A DNA stretch of 64,000 nt from DATMER01 sp963741305 (GTDB lineage Bacteria; Acidobacteriota; Thermoanaerobaculia; Multivoradales; UBA5704), in contig CAVUHL010000003.1 in NCBI GenBank assembly GCA_963741305.1, positions 5,456,001-5,520,000 on the forward strand, written 5' to 3'. A program made the position numbers and the translations under genes. The notes below the pieces were generated by a model, which was given only the letters and a program-made list of their open reading frames with translations, made no database searches and was not told where the DNA came from. Shown one piece after another: positions 23,803 through 33,684 of the stretch; position 1 is the first letter of the stretch, and every line of letters starts with the position of its first letter.

Positions 23803-26652
23803 CTAGAATGGATTGCCGAAGGACACCGACACCGCGAAGTCCTCCTCGCCGGGCTCGCGGTCGAGCTTCCAGCCGATGTCGAGGCGCAGGGGACCGATGG
23901 GCGAGAGGTAGCGGACGCCCAATCCTGCTCCACCCTTGAGGCCGGCGGGGTCCATGTCCCTCCAGTCGGCCCAGACGTTGCCGGCGTCGTAGAAGACCGT
24001 GCCTCCCACGGCTCCGAAGAGCGGGAACCGGTACTCCAGATTGAAAAGGAAGAGTCCCGTGCCCCCCACGGCGGCAAAGTCGTCCTCCTGGTCGCCGACC
24101 CGGTCCGGACGGAGGATCAGCGTCTCCCCCCGGAGGCCCAGGTCGTCGCGGCCGTAGGCCCGGTGAGTGTTGGCGCCTCCGGCGAAGAAGCGCTCGTCGA
24201 TGAAGACGTTCGCGTTGGGCAGGCTCTCCGGCAGCTCGGGATCAGGATCTGGAAGCGCATTGAAAGGCTCGATGCCGCCGATGCGCAGGCTCGCCGCCAC
24301 GTTCCCGTAGTTGCGCAGGTCGAGGTACTGGGTCTGTTGGAGGAAGAGCTTGAGGAAGTCACCGTCCGTGCCCAGGGCCGGGAAGGCGTACTGGAGCTGG
24401 GCGAGCGAGCTCCAGCCGCGCGTGGCCAGGATCGGATCGTTGCGCCGGTCCCAGAGGAAGCTCGGGATCAGGCTCGACAGCTCGTATGGACGGTCCTCGC
24501 GCTCCACGCCACGCAACGGGAAGCCCGGATCCAGGGTGGTCTCCACGATCCGGTAGTCGTAGGCCAAGGCCAGCCGGCGGTCGGTGTAGTTCTTCTCTGC
24601 CTGGATCCTGGCGCCCCAGCGCTCCACGTCCCAGTCTTCCTTGGTCTCGTTGAAGTAGAAGAGGGAGTAGCCGACCGGAACCGCCCAACGGAAGGAGTAC
24701 GGCTGGTCGAAACGGATGCGGAAGATCTGATCCAGCTGGCTCACCTGCAAGTCGGTGCGCAGGGTGTAGGCGCGGCCGGCCACGTTGTTGTGGCTGAAGC
24801 TGAAGGTGCCACGCGGATTCCACTCCTGATCCTGGCTCTTGTCGGTCCCGTACTCAAAACCCAGGCCATAGCTGAGGCGCCGCGGGCGGCCCTCTTCCAG
24901 GCGCACGATCAGGTCCCGGGTGGCCGCCTCCATCCCGGTCCGGGTCACCTCCACGTCCACGCTGGAGAAGATCCCCAGACGATAAAGGTCGCGCTCGATC
25001 TCCAGCGCCCGGCTCTCGCTGATCGGGTCCCCTTCGTCGACGCCAAGAGTGCGGCGGATGACCTCGCTCTCCGTGCGGCGGTTGCCGCGTACGATCACCC
25101 GGTCGAGCACCGTCTGCGGCCCCTCCAGCACGTCGATGGCCACGTCCACCCGCGTATGGTCGGGGTTCCAGTCCTCCCGCGCCGAGACTTGCGTCGCGCT
25201 GTAGCCGCGGTCCTGGTAAGCCGCGCGCAGGTTGTTCAGGCTCCTCTCCAGGAGCAGGGGGTGGAACGGCCCACCTTCCCGGATCTGGAGAGCGCTGCGG
25301 ACCGCATCCTCGGGCAGTGACTCGTTCCCCTGCACCACCAGGTTGACCACCCGCATCTGCGGCCCCTCCTGGACCGGGATGGTGAGGAAGAGGTCGTTCC
25401 CCCGCTCCTCGATCTGCGGCGGACCCACCTCGGCCTGGGCGAAACCCTGGACCTGGTAGTAGCGGCGGACGTTCCGCAGATCCTCTTCGAGCACGTCATC
25501 CACCAGGCGGCCGCTGCCGCGCGTCAGCAGGGTGCGTCCGGTGGTCGTCACCAGCTCTGCCAGGGCTTCTTCCTCGAAAGTCTCATTGCCGGAGAAGTGG
25601 ACTTCCTGCAGTGTGTACTGTGGCCCGGGCTCGATGCGGAGGATGACGCGCAGGAGATCCTCGCTCGGCTCCTGCTCCTCCCAGCCCACCTGGACCTTGT
25701 AGTGGCCTTCGCGCTGGTAATCGCTCTTGATGCGCTCGACCGCCTGGAGGACCAGCGCCTCGTCGTAGCCCTCGCGGCCCAGGAACGGAAGCAGGCCGCG
25801 CCGTTCCAGGCGCTCGAGCTCAGCGCCGATCACCTGCACCTCGACCTTGGGACCGACCGTGACCGGGTAGCTGAGCCGCACGCTACGGCTCTCGGGCAGG
25901 ATCGCCTCGGCCGGAGCGCCCACGCGGGCGGACCGGTAATCTTTGCGGACGAGCCACCTTTCCAGGCGCTCAGCGTCATCGCGGACGCCGGGCCGCGAGA
26001 AGGGCTCGCCCGGCTTGTGATCGAGCGGCTCGAGCAGCTCCGCCGGCTTGAAGGGGCCGAGGTCGCCCTCGAACCGGATTTCCTCGACACGCGCCCGCGG
26101 ACCGCTCTGCACGTCGTAGATCACCGTCGCCTGCAGGCTCTTTTCGTCGGTCTCGACGCGCATCCCGATCTCGGGCTTGAAGTAGCCATGCTCGACGTAG
26201 AGGTCTTCCATGGCGAGCCAGCCCTGGAGGACGCTCTCCTCGGACAGCGGCTCGGCCTCGTTCTGGGGCAGGACGCGCCGCAGCTCGTTGCGGTCGAGCC
26301 CGAGGTCGCCCTCGAGCCGCACCTCCCGCACCCGCACGACCGGACGCAGGACGACCATCGCCACCACGCCCTTACCCCCCCCCTCGATACCGTCAGGGCG
26401 GGAGTAGATCTCCACGGAGGAGGCCAGGCCGCTCGCCAGGAGGTTGCGGATCGTGCTGCCCACGGCCTCGTCCGAAAGGGGCAGGCCCACGGCGAGGCTG
26501 AGCAGCCGCGCCAACTCGTCCGGATCCTCGGGCTGGACCTCGCTGCGGATCTCGATCTCGGTGACGATCGGGTAGACGGCAGCCAGGTCTCCCTGCTCCT
26601 GGGCCCACGCCGGAACCACCGTGAGCAGGAAAATCAGCGCGAGCGCTCTCAA
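23803..26652 (-). CDS. tamA: TamA/BamA-family outer-membrane assembly protein (Omp85)
   Basis: 949 residues from TTG 26652, which overlaps the tamB stop as TTGA and has GGGAG upstream; it is followed directly by a signal peptide (LRALALIFLLTVVPAWAQ). Several POTRA repeats occupy about 30-560 (for example VREVRLEGDLGLDRNELRRVL, VDLVVQGNESLPEDAVRSAL-like units). A 16-strand barrel follows, with FFAGGANTHRAYGRDDLG and ending FAVSVSFGNPF (terminal Phe typical of Omp85 clients and barrels). It should insert outer-membrane proteins together with TamB. It is longer than E. coli TamA (577 residues) because of extra POTRA domains. Confidence 0.88.
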   Translation of the reverse strand: MRALALIFLLTVVPAWAQEQGDLAAVYPIVTEIEIRSEVQPEDPDELARLLSLAVGLPLSDEAVGSTIRNLLASGLASSVEIYSRPDGIEGGGKGVVAMVVLRPVVRVREVRLEGDLGLDRNELRRVLPQNEAEPLSEESVLQGWLAMEDLYVEHGYFKPEIGMRVETDEKSLQATVIYDVQSGPRARVEEIRFEGDLGPFKPAELLEPLDHKPGEPFSRPGVRDDAERLERWLVRKDYRSARVGAPAEAILPESRSVRLSYPVTVGPKVEVQVIGAELERLERRGLLPFLGREGYDEALVLQAVERIKSDYQREGHYKVQVGWEEQEPSEDLLRVILRIEPGPQYTLQEVHFSGNETFEEEALAELVTTTGRTLLTRGSGRLVDDVLEEDLRNVRRYYQVQGFAQAEVGPPQIEERGNDLFLTIPVQEGPQMRVVNLVVQGNESLPEDAVRSALQIREGGPFHPLLLERSLNNLRAAYQDRGYSATQVSAREDWNPDHTRVDVAIDVLEGPQTVLDRVIVRGNRRTESEVIRRTLGVDEGDPISESRALEIERDLYRLGIFSSVDVEVTRTGMEAATRDLIVRLEEGRPRRLSYGLGFEYGTDKSQDQEWNPRGTFSFSHNNVAGRAYTLRTDLQVSQLDQIFRIRFDQPYSFRWAVPVGYSLFYFNETKEDWDVERWGARIQAEKNYTDRRLALAYDYRIVETTLDPGFPLRGVEREDRPYELSSLIPSFLWDRRNDPILATRGWSSLAQLQYAFPALGTDGDFLKLFLQQTQYLDLRNYGNVAASLRIGGIEPFNALPDPDPELPESLPNANVFIDERFFAGGANTHRAYGRDDLGLRGETLILRPDRVGDQEDDFAAVGGTGLFLFNLEYRFPLFGAVGGTVFYDAGNVWADWRDMDPAGLKGGAGLGVRYLSPIGPLRLDIGWKLDREPGEEDFAVSVSFGNPF

Positions 26653-29600
26653 TACCGTTTCTCCCACTCGGCATCGACGGCATAGGTGTCGTCCCGGCCG
26701 TTGCGGGTGAAGACCAGGACGACGTTGCGGGCCACCTGCCACTCGATGCGCAGGAGGTACTCTTCCGAGGAGGCCGGGTTGGTCGTGTAGGTCACGAAGA
26801 GGTCGCGGGATATCCGCTTGCCCACGGTCAGGCGGACTCCGCCTACCGCGCCGCCGGTCTCCGTGGCCTGCGGATCGATCCGGAAGCGGTCGAAGCCGAA
26901 CAGGGTGTTCACCCGCCGGCTCACCAGGGAGGCGGCCTGGCCGGCGAGGAAACTCTGGGCGCGCACGTCCTGCTCCGGGCCTTCTTCGCCTGGCGCGCGG
27001 GGGCGGCCGCGCTCGTAGTCGACCTCGCCGCTGAAGAGCAGGGTCAGCACTTCCAGTTCGGCGAGGCCCTCGTCCGAGGTGAACTGGGTGTCCAGGCGGT
27101 CCAGCGTGCCCGAGAGATTGAGGGTGACGTCGTAGCTCCGCACCTCGGTACGCGCCACGAGGTCGATGATCGGATCGATCCGGTTGGGGTTGTTGAAGGT
27201 GAGGAGGAAACGCTCCACCTCGTACTCGTTGTCGGAGTAGACCAGCGTGCCGCCGGGGTCGGCCTCCACTCTTCCAAAAACCACCGGGGCCGCCAGCGTG
27301 CCCTGAACCCGGAGCTCGATGTCGCCCCGCAGGTCGGCGACGTTGTTGCGCACCCGCAGGGCGTTCGGGCCGTCCACCAGGATGTCGAGCTGCGTGCCCG
27401 CGAGGAGCTCGTCGGTCTCCTGTACCTCCAGCCGCTGGCGCTCCAAGGCCTGGAGCAGGAGCGGCAGGGCGTCGGTCTGGATGTCCTCGACGAAGAAGGC
27501 CCGGTCGAGCAGCACCCGGCCGCGGATCTGGCGCGAGGTGCTGTTTGCCACGAGCGAGAGGTTGGCATCGCCGCGCAGCAGGAAGGGCTCGGGGAAGCGC
27601 ACGCTCACGTCTTGCGCTTCGACCTGCAGGCGAGCTTCGAGGCTGGGGATCTCCACGCGGCCGGCGGCGCGGAGGGTGCCATCCCCCAGCCGCGCCTGCA
27701 GGCCGTCCAGGACCAGGGCGTCGCGGTTGAAGAGGATGACGCCCTCGATGTCTTCCAACGCCTGAGGGAACTCGGGGATCAGGACGCGGGCGTCGCGGAT
27801 CACCCCCTGGCCGTCCAGCTGTGGATCGCTCGTGGTGCCGCGCACCACGGCCAGGAGGTCCAGATATCCCTCGACCTCGAAGCCGGCCGGCAGGAAGACC
27901 TCGGCCCAGACCGCGGCAAGCGTGCTCTGGACGCGCAAATCGAGCGGCCCAGGATCTCCGAGACCAAGCGTGCCGGACACGAAGATCTCGTTGTCGGTCT
28001 GCGGCTCGCCCACGTAGAAGGAGCGGATCTCCACACGCTCCGGCCCCATCTCGACCACGACGGGCTCGCGGTTGGCGATGGTATGCCCCTGGTACTGCGC
28101 CCGCAGGTCGGGCAGGACGAGCTCGGCCCGCCAGGTGCCCTGGTCGAACTGGGAGACGAAGCCGACGGAGCCGGCGAACGAGCCCGTCAGCTCCGGGATG
28201 GGCTTCGGGGAGGCGATGCGGATCAGGGTGCCCAGGTCCGCGCTCTCCAGGTTGAAGCGCAGGTCGGCCCGCTCCATGGTCAGCGCGCCGCCGCCCTCGA
28301 AGGAGGCGAGGCCGAGGAGCGATCCCGTGGCACTCAGGGTGTCGCCGGTCCAGGTCGCCACGGCTTGGGCCTCGCCCGGGGTCTCGCCCGTCTGGCCCAG
28401 CGGCCGGCCGGCAATCGCAAGGCCTGTCCCGCGCAGGCTGGCCGTCGCCTCGGGCCGGTCGAGCGTGCCGCCGATGACCGCGGTCAGCGCCGCCCGGCCG
28501 GCTACCTCACCACCCAAGAGATCGCGGAACGGATTGGCCGCCAGGGAGAGATCGGGCGCGTCGACCGTCAGGTCCATGGCCTTGGTCTCGGTGTCGAACG
28601 TGCCCGATACGAGGACAAGTCCAGCCGGCGTCTCGGCCACGGCGCGCTCGATCCGCACCTGTTTGCCCTGGAAGGCAATGCCGGCCTGGACCTCCCCCAC
28701 GTCCGTGTCCGCCACCTGGAAGCCGGTCACCTCGATCTCGGAGCGGCCGTTGAGGTTTTCCGCGGTCCCTTCCAGGTCCAGCCGCCCCGAGACGAGCCCG
28801 TCGATGCCGGACAGGCCTGGGGCGAGGAAGGCGATGATGCCTGGGGCGGGCCACTGCTGGGCGTCGATCGCCAGGGAGAGCGGCTCGGGCACGCGCCTCC
28901 GCCTCCCTTCCTCTTCCAGAGGCACACGGCCGGTCACCATCAACGCTCCGCCGTTGGCCGTGGCCTCCAGCCGCAGATCCTCGACCGCCGACGGGGTGAA
29001 GCGGAAGGAGCCGTCGACGTCGTCCGCGGCCAGCACCGGGCTCACCACGTCCTGAAGATCGAGGCTGATATTCGCGACGTAGCGCTTGTCCGCGATCTCA
29101 ACGCTCCCCTGGGCTTCCCCGCTCCCTTCGCTGGGCACCCAGAACGGCGGCTCCTCGCCCGGCCTCACGTCGCCGCGCAGCAGCGGGGCGAGGACACCCA
29201 CGTCCTGCGAGGCGAGCCGGAAGTCGAAGCGGCCGGCGCCGCGCTCCATGTCGAAGAGGAAGTTGGAGCCGATGACCGTCTGCGACGGCGCCGTGAGCCG
29301 GATGCTCTCGCTCGTCAGCACCCCGCTCTCGATGGTGATCGAGGCGTCGCCCGCGATCGGCACCCCTTTCTCGTGGACGGCATCGAGATGGACGTCCACC
29401 AGCCCGCTGCCGGAGATGGGGGCCCCCGTGCGGAAGCGGTAGACCAGGTCGCCCGTGGCCCGTCCCGCGAGGTCCTGCACCACGGGCACGTCCTCGCCGA
29501 ACTGGTCGGCGGCAACGGTCCCGAGGTCCAACCGGGCGAAGGAGAGGTCGAGGTCCAGGGGGGTTCCGGACTCCTCCGACTCCTCATCCCTGTAATCGAC

Positions 29601-30686
29601 GCCGATCACGCCCTCGACGTTGCCGCCGGCATAGAGGGCTCGCTCCAGGTCAATCTCCATGCCGTCGCGCCCACCCACGAGCTCGCCCTCGATCTCCTCG
29701 AAGACCCGGTCGAGCGCGGTGAGGCGCGGCGAGTTGATCGTGCCGGAGTAGCTCAGGTTGTCGCCGGTACGGTCGATGCGCCCGCGGAAGGCGAACGGCC
29801 CCTGGATCGGCTCCTCGACGTAGCCAAGGTGGTTGGCGAGCTGCGCCCAGCCGTCGGCGGCGATCTCCAGGGCCAGCCGCCGTTCTTTACCCCGGCCCCA
29901 CTCGTAGGAACCCTTACCGGTCGCCTTGAGGTCGGGGCCGGCCAGGCGGAAGGTCGTAAAGCGGAGCTGGCCGGGCACGAAGCTCCCCTTGGCCGAAGCC
30001 GTGAAGGGGTAGGGCTTCGCCCGTGGCAGTGTGGTCACCACCTCCTGAGCCGCGACCATCGCGTCGATCCGGTTGCCACCCTCGCCTCCCCGCTCGGCCG
30101 AGCCTATGGCGCGGCCGAAGACGGCCTTGGCGTCCAGATTCAGGGGGAACCGCACCTCGTCGAGATCGAGCGTGCCGTTCTCCACGAGCACGCGGCCGAT
30201 CTGCACCTCGAAACGCCGCGTCGCTCCCTGGCGCGTGCGCAGCTCCGGCAGGTTGCTGGTGCCGTCCGGGTTGAAGCGGAGGTAGACCTGGGGGCGGACC
30301 ACCTCGATCTGCTCCAGGCGGAGCACCTTCTGTTGCAGGTCGCGCCAGGAGAACTCGACCCGGGCCAGCGGGATGATGGCGAAAGCCGGATCGCCCGGAT
30401 CCGGGCCGGGGATGACCACGTCGTAAAGCTCGAACGACAGGTCGATCAGGCTGTAGTCGATGCGGCCGACCTGGATCTTGCGCCCCAACAGCTCGGAGGT
30501 CCGGGCGATGACCATCTTCGCGGCGCGCTCGTGCGCGTAGCCGCTCTCCAGGAAGAGCCAGGCGCCCGCGACCACCAGGATGAGGAAGAAGAACCCCCAG
30601 ATGAATGGGCGGACCACCCAGCGCCGCATGCGGCCATGCCGCCGAAAATACCGGCGCAGGACCCGGAGCCGGACCTTGTCGCTCAC
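26649..30686 (-). CDS. tamB: TamB-family translocation/assembly module protein (AsmA-like, DUF490)
   Basis: 1345 residues from GTG 30686 (GTGA overlap with the nadK stop). One membrane anchor (FIWGFFFLILVVAGAWLFLESGYA, about 24-47) is followed by a very long periplasmic region of repeating beta strands. The C-terminal DUF490 domain has FGRVEADPGGTLVYSDNEYEVERFLLTFNNPNRIDPIIDL, GEVDYERGRPRAPG and a final strand ending in EWEKRY. Such proteins bridge inner and outer membrane and serve protein or lipid transport. The adjacent coupled tamA gene supports the assignment. Confidence 0.9.
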   Translation of the reverse strand: MSDKVRLRVLRRYFRRHGRMRRWVVRPFIWGFFFLILVVAGAWLFLESGYAHERAAKMVIARTSELLGRKIQVGRIDYSLIDLSFELYDVVIPGPDPGDPAFAIIPLARVEFSWRDLQQKVLRLEQIEVVRPQVYLRFNPDGTSNLPELRTRQGATRRFEVQIGRVLVENGTLDLDEVRFPLNLDAKAVFGRAIGSAERGGEGGNRIDAMVAAQEVVTTLPRAKPYPFTASAKGSFVPGQLRFTTFRLAGPDLKATGKGSYEWGRGKERRLALEIAADGWAQLANHLGYVEEPIQGPFAFRGRIDRTGDNLSYSGTINSPRLTALDRVFEEIEGELVGGRDGMEIDLERALYAGGNVEGVIGVDYRDEESEESGTPLDLDLSFARLDLGTVAADQFGEDVPVVQDLAGRATGDLVYRFRTGAPISGSGLVDVHLDAVHEKGVPIAGDASITIESGVLTSESIRLTAPSQTVIGSNFLFDMERGAGRFDFRLASQDVGVLAPLLRGDVRPGEEPPFWVPSEGSGEAQGSVEIADKRYVANISLDLQDVVSPVLAADDVDGSFRFTPSAVEDLRLEATANGGALMVTGRVPLEEEGRRRRVPEPLSLAIDAQQWPAPGIIAFLAPGLSGIDGLVSGRLDLEGTAENLNGRSEIEVTGFQVADTDVGEVQAGIAFQGKQVRIERAVAETPAGLVLVSGTFDTETKAMDLTVDAPDLSLAANPFRDLLGGEVAGRAALTAVIGGTLDRPEATASLRGTGLAIAGRPLGQTGETPGEAQAVATWTGDTLSATGSLLGLASFEGGGALTMERADLRFNLESADLGTLIRIASPKPIPELTGSFAGSVGFVSQFDQGTWRAELVLPDLRAQYQGHTIANREPVVVEMGPERVEIRSFYVGEPQTDNEIFVSGTLGLGDPGPLDLRVQSTLAAVWAEVFLPAGFEVEGYLDLLAVVRGTTSDPQLDGQGVIRDARVLIPEFPQALEDIEGVILFNRDALVLDGLQARLGDGTLRAAGRVEIPSLEARLQVEAQDVSVRFPEPFLLRGDANLSLVANSTSRQIRGRVLLDRAFFVEDIQTDALPLLLQALERQRLEVQETDELLAGTQLDILVDGPNALRVRNNVADLRGDIELRVQGTLAAPVVFGRVEADPGGTLVYSDNEYEVERFLLTFNNPNRIDPIIDLVARTEVRSYDVTLNLSGTLDRLDTQFTSDEGLAELEVLTLLFSGEVDYERGRPRAPGEEGPEQDVRAQSFLAGQAASLVSRRVNTLFGFDRFRIDPQATETGGAVGGVRLTVGKRISRDLFVTYTTNPASSEEYLLRIEWQVARNVVLVFTRNGRDDTYAVDAEWEKRY

Positions 30687-31588
30687 CGCGGCTCCTCGCC
30701 GCCGCGGTCGAGCCCGCCCCACCGGAGCTTGCCGCGCAGGTTGTCGTAGAACGTCCGCTCGGAGACTTTGATCAGCTTCACCGAGGCGCGGCTGCGGGTG
30801 ATCGCGACCGTGTCCCGGTAGCCCATCGAGGTTCCCTCCTGGCCGTCGAGGGTCAGGTAGACCTCCTCGCGCGGGGTCTCCAGAGTCACCTCGATGCGGC
30901 TGGTATCGGGGACCACCATGGGCCGCAGCGACAGCGCGTGGGGGCAGATCGGGGTGAGCACGGCCACGCCCAGCAGGGCGCCGAGGATCGGGCCGCCGGC
31001 AGACAGGTTGTAGGCGGTGGAGCCGGTCGGGGTCGAGAGGATCAGGCCGTCGGCGCGGAAGCGGGCCACGAGGTGGCCGTCGATCCTCAGGGTGAGCTGG
31101 ATGATGCGCGCCAGGGCGCTCTTGTTGATCACCGCGTCGTTGAGCACCCGGTATTTGAGCAGGTTTCCTCCTCCGGAGCCGTTGCCCTCTCTGCGCAGCT
31201 CCACGTCGAAGAGCGAGCGCTTCTCCGTCCGGAACTTGCCCGCGAGCACCTGCACCATCGTGGGATAGAGCTCGCCGCGGTTGATCTCGGTGAGGAACCC
31301 GAGGTTCCCCAGGTTGACCCCGAGGATCGGCACCGCGCCGGCCAGGGTGCGCGCCACGGAGAGGAGGGTGCCGTCGCCGCCCAGGACCACCACCATGTCG
31401 TAGGCCTCGTCCGGCCGGAACGGGAGGTCCGAATCGACGGCCCGAGCGCGCAGGATCGCCTCGTCCAGCGCCACTTCGATGTCACGGCGGCGCAGCCACT
31501 CGGCGAGCTCGTGAGCCGTGTGGACCGCCTCGCGGCTCGCCGCCTTGGCCACGATGGCGATGCGCTGGAACTTGCGCCGGCGGCTCAC
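30683..31588 (-). CDS. nadK: NAD kinase
   Basis: 301 residues. The diacylglycerol-kinase-like fold has VVVLGGDGTLLSVAR (GGDGT at about 70-74), GVNLGNLGFLTEI, LNDAVINKSALARI, and the second glycine-rich ADGLILSTPTGSTAYNLSAGGPI. It phosphorylates NAD to NADP. It overlaps tlyA upstream and tamB downstream by four bases each, so the four genes tlyA-nadK-tamB-tamA look translationally coupled. Confidence 0.96.
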   Translation of the reverse strand: MSRRRKFQRIAIVAKAASREAVHTAHELAEWLRRRDIEVALDEAILRARAVDSDLPFRPDEAYDMVVVLGGDGTLLSVARTLAGAVPILGVNLGNLGFLTEINRGELYPTMVQVLAGKFRTEKRSLFDVELRREGNGSGGGNLLKYRVLNDAVINKSALARIIQLTLRIDGHLVARFRADGLILSTPTGSTAYNLSAGGPILGALLGVAVLTPICPHALSLRPMVVPDTSRIEVTLETPREEVYLTLDGQEGTSMGYRDTVAITRSRASVKLIKVSERTFYDNLRGKLRWGGLDRGGEEPR

Positions 31589-32316
31589 TCTTCTGCCTTT
31601 CTCAAGAGGACAAACGCCTCCCGGTTGCCGCCCATGCCAGGGACCGCCGAGTCGTGGACCCCGAGAAGCTCCAGGCCCAGGCCGGCCAGCTCCGCGGCGC
31701 AGCCGTCGACGACCTGCTGCCGCACCTCCTCATCGCGCAGGATGCCCCCCTTGCCCACGACTCCGCGCCCCGCTTCGAACTGGGGCTTGATCAGCGCCAG
31801 GATCAGCCCGCCGGGCGACAGGTGCGGCAGCAGGGCAGGCACCACCTTGGCCAGCGAGATGAACGAGACGTCGATGGTGATCAGGCTCGCGGACTCCGGC
31901 AGGGCGTCCGGCTCGAGATGGCGGGCGTTGATCCGTTCCATCACCACCACCCGTTCGTCGTAGCGCAGCTTGTGGTCGAGCTGGCCATAGCCCACGTCGA
32001 GGGCGTAGACCCGGACGGCGCCGCGCTGGAGCAGGCAGTCGGTGAAGCCGCCGGTCGAGGCGCCCACGTCGAGGCAGACGAGGCCGGCGGGATCGACTCC
32101 AAAGTGGTCCAGGCCATCGGCCAGCTTGCGCCCGGCGCGGGAGACGAACGGCTCTTTCGCACCGAGCACGGAGACGGCGGCGTCCTCTCCAACGGGCGTG
32201 CCCGGCTTGTCCATGCGACGGCCATCCACCTGGACGATTCCGGCCATGACGGCGCGCCGGGCCTGTTCCCGGCTGGCAAAAAGCCCCCGCTGGACCAAAA
32301 GGTGATCGAGACGCAA
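31585..32316 (-). CDS. tlyA: TlyA-family rRNA 2'-O-methyltransferase (S4 + FtsJ-like domains)
   Basis: 243 residues from TTG 32316, giving the family-typical N-terminus LRLDHLLVQRGLFASREQARR with a purine-rich site upstream. The longer frame to 32373 would translate GGAC-repeat DNA and was rejected. Residues 1-60 are an S4 RNA-binding domain. The SAM core has VCLDVGASTGGFTDCLLQRGA, ALDVGYGQLDHKLR, LITIDVSFISLAKV and ALIKPQFEAGR. It is expected to methylate ribosomal RNA (or act as a haemolysin-annotated homologue). Confidence 0.92.
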   Translation of the reverse strand: MRLDHLLVQRGLFASREQARRAVMAGIVQVDGRRMDKPGTPVGEDAAVSVLGAKEPFVSRAGRKLADGLDHFGVDPAGLVCLDVGASTGGFTDCLLQRGAVRVYALDVGYGQLDHKLRYDERVVVMERINARHLEPDALPESASLITIDVSFISLAKVVPALLPHLSPGGLILALIKPQFEAGRGVVGKGGILRDEEVRQQVVDGCAAELAGLGLELLGVHDSAVPGMGGNREAFVLLRKAEE

Positions 32317-32351
32317 GTCGGGTCCCTGTCCTCTTCCGGCGTGGGGTGCAA

Positions 32352-32449
32352 GAAAAGGACCAAAAGGACTCAAAGGACCTGAAGGACTGGGCTCCGTGTC
32401 CTTTGAGTCCTTTTCGTCTTTTATGTCCTTTAGGTCCTTTCCGGATCCC
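32352..32449. repeat. GGAC microrepeat array forming a hairpin
   Basis: Copies of AAAAGGAC(C/T)(C/T) on the left and their complement GTCCTTT(T/G) on the right. AAAAGGACTCAAAGGAC pairs exactly with GTCCTTTGAGTCCTTTT a few bases later. The array lies between the ligase and tlyA genes and supplies the TAA stop of the ligase gene (32430-32432). A related cluster occurs within a coding region at about 43311-43352. Confidence 0.75.
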
Positions 32450-33677
32450 CTTCCGGCCGGCCGGGCAGCATATCAGTCATCATCAGGCAGAACGGCAGCG
32501 CGAGCAGGAAGAGCGCCGGCCTCTGGACCTCGGTGTCGCCCCAGTTGTCCTCGAACAGGCCGGCCAGGTTGAAAGCGAGCAGGGCGAGCATGCCCCCAAG
32601 GTAGAGGTCGGCCCGCGGGCCGCGGCTCCCCCCATCCCGCCGATACCTGCGGTACATGGCACGCAGGCTCGCCCAGTTCATCGCAAGGTAGGCGAGGAGC
32701 GACGGGATCCCGCGCTCGGCCGCGAGCTGCAGGAAGCTGTTGTGCAGGTGAGGGACATCGAAGCGCGGCGCGGTCGGCGAACGGTAGATGGGATAGCGCC
32801 GCTCCACCATCTCGGGGCCGAGCCCGAACAGCGGGCGCTCCTTCACCATGGTCACCCCTGCCTCCAGCATGCACAGCCGGTCGTAGTTGGAGTGGTCCTG
32901 CAGATCGGCGATGGAGATCATGCGGCTGACCAGGGGTACGGGCGCGAGCACCACCAGCGCCGCGCCGAGCGGCAGGTAGGCGAGCAGCAGCTTCGGCGCC
33001 CTCACCAGCAGCAGCACGGTCCCGGCCACCGCCAGCGCCACCCAGGCGCCCCGCGTGTAGCTGCCGAGCAGGGCCACGTTGATCACCACCAGGGCCGCCC
33101 ATCGCCATCCCCGCCGTCCGCCCGAGCCGCGCGGGTCGCCCAACAGCCGCACGATCAGAAGAAGGTCGCAGATCAGCAGGAAACCGGAAAAGGTCATGTA
33201 GTGGGAGAACGGCCCCCGGATGCGGCGGTCGATGTCGCCGTAGCCCCAGAGATAGCTGGCAAGGCCCACCGAGGCGAGGAGGGCGGCGGCCGCAGTCAGC
33301 CCGTCCACCAGCCGCCGCACCTGGGCCTCTCCGCGCACCAGCCCGGGCGCGAGCAGCAGGGCGGAGAGGGTGAACAGCTCGCGCAGGCCGCCCAGGCTCG
33401 CCCGCGGATCGAACGAGGCGAAGACCGAGCCCACGAGCCACAGCGCGTAGATGCCGAGCGGCACGAGCAGCGGAGCCATCAGCGCCCAGTCGGAGCGGCG
33501 GAAGCGCAGGCTGAAAGGAGCGGTCAGGAAGGTGAAGCCGAGGAGGATGTTCGACGCCGCGATGCTGAAGACGGCCAGCAGGTGGCCCGAGAAGAGCCAC
33601 GAGCCCGCCCTCTGGAGACGGGTCGGCCGGTTCTGCACATCGGAGTGCAGGTCGGAGGGCACCTCGGAGACGGACAC
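32430..33677 (-). CDS. O-antigen ligase / Wzy-like membrane protein
   Basis: 415 residues from GTG 33677. About ten to twelve membrane helices, a large periplasmic loop with YDRLCMLEAGVTMVKERPLFGLGPEMVERRYPIY and VPHLHNSFLQLAAERGIPSLLAYLA, the GLGP...HNSFLQ...E.G pattern of the Wzy_C/WaaL superfamily. It would ligate or polymerise lipid-linked glycan in the periplasm. It is distinct from the XrtA-type ligase at 4043-5353. Its last codons run into the GGAC repeat. Confidence 0.86.
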   Translation of the reverse strand: MSVSEVPSDLHSDVQNRPTRLQRAGSWLFSGHLLAVFSIAASNILLGFTFLTAPFSLRFRRSDWALMAPLLVPLGIYALWLVGSVFASFDPRASLGGLRELFTLSALLLAPGLVRGEAQVRRLVDGLTAAAALLASVGLASYLWGYGDIDRRIRGPFSHYMTFSGFLLICDLLLIVRLLGDPRGSGGRRGWRWAALVVINVALLGSYTRGAWVALAVAGTVLLLVRAPKLLLAYLPLGAALVVLAPVPLVSRMISIADLQDHSNYDRLCMLEAGVTMVKERPLFGLGPEMVERRYPIYRSPTAPRFDVPHLHNSFLQLAAERGIPSLLAYLAMNWASLRAMYRRYRRDGGSRGPRADLYLGGMLALLAFNLAGLFEDNWGDTEVQRPALFLLALPFCLMMTDMLPGRPEGDPERT

Positions 33678-33684
33678 CGGCGGG

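Noticed and set aside
27612..30749. 1045-codon open frame on the plus strand
   Set aside because: It is antisense to tamB, lacks a ribosome site and any family motif. GC-rich third positions make long shadow frames common here.
32317..32373. TlyA start at the upstream ATG
   Set aside because: The added residues are translated from the GGAC repeat, and the TTG at 32316 gives the conserved S4-domain N-terminus.
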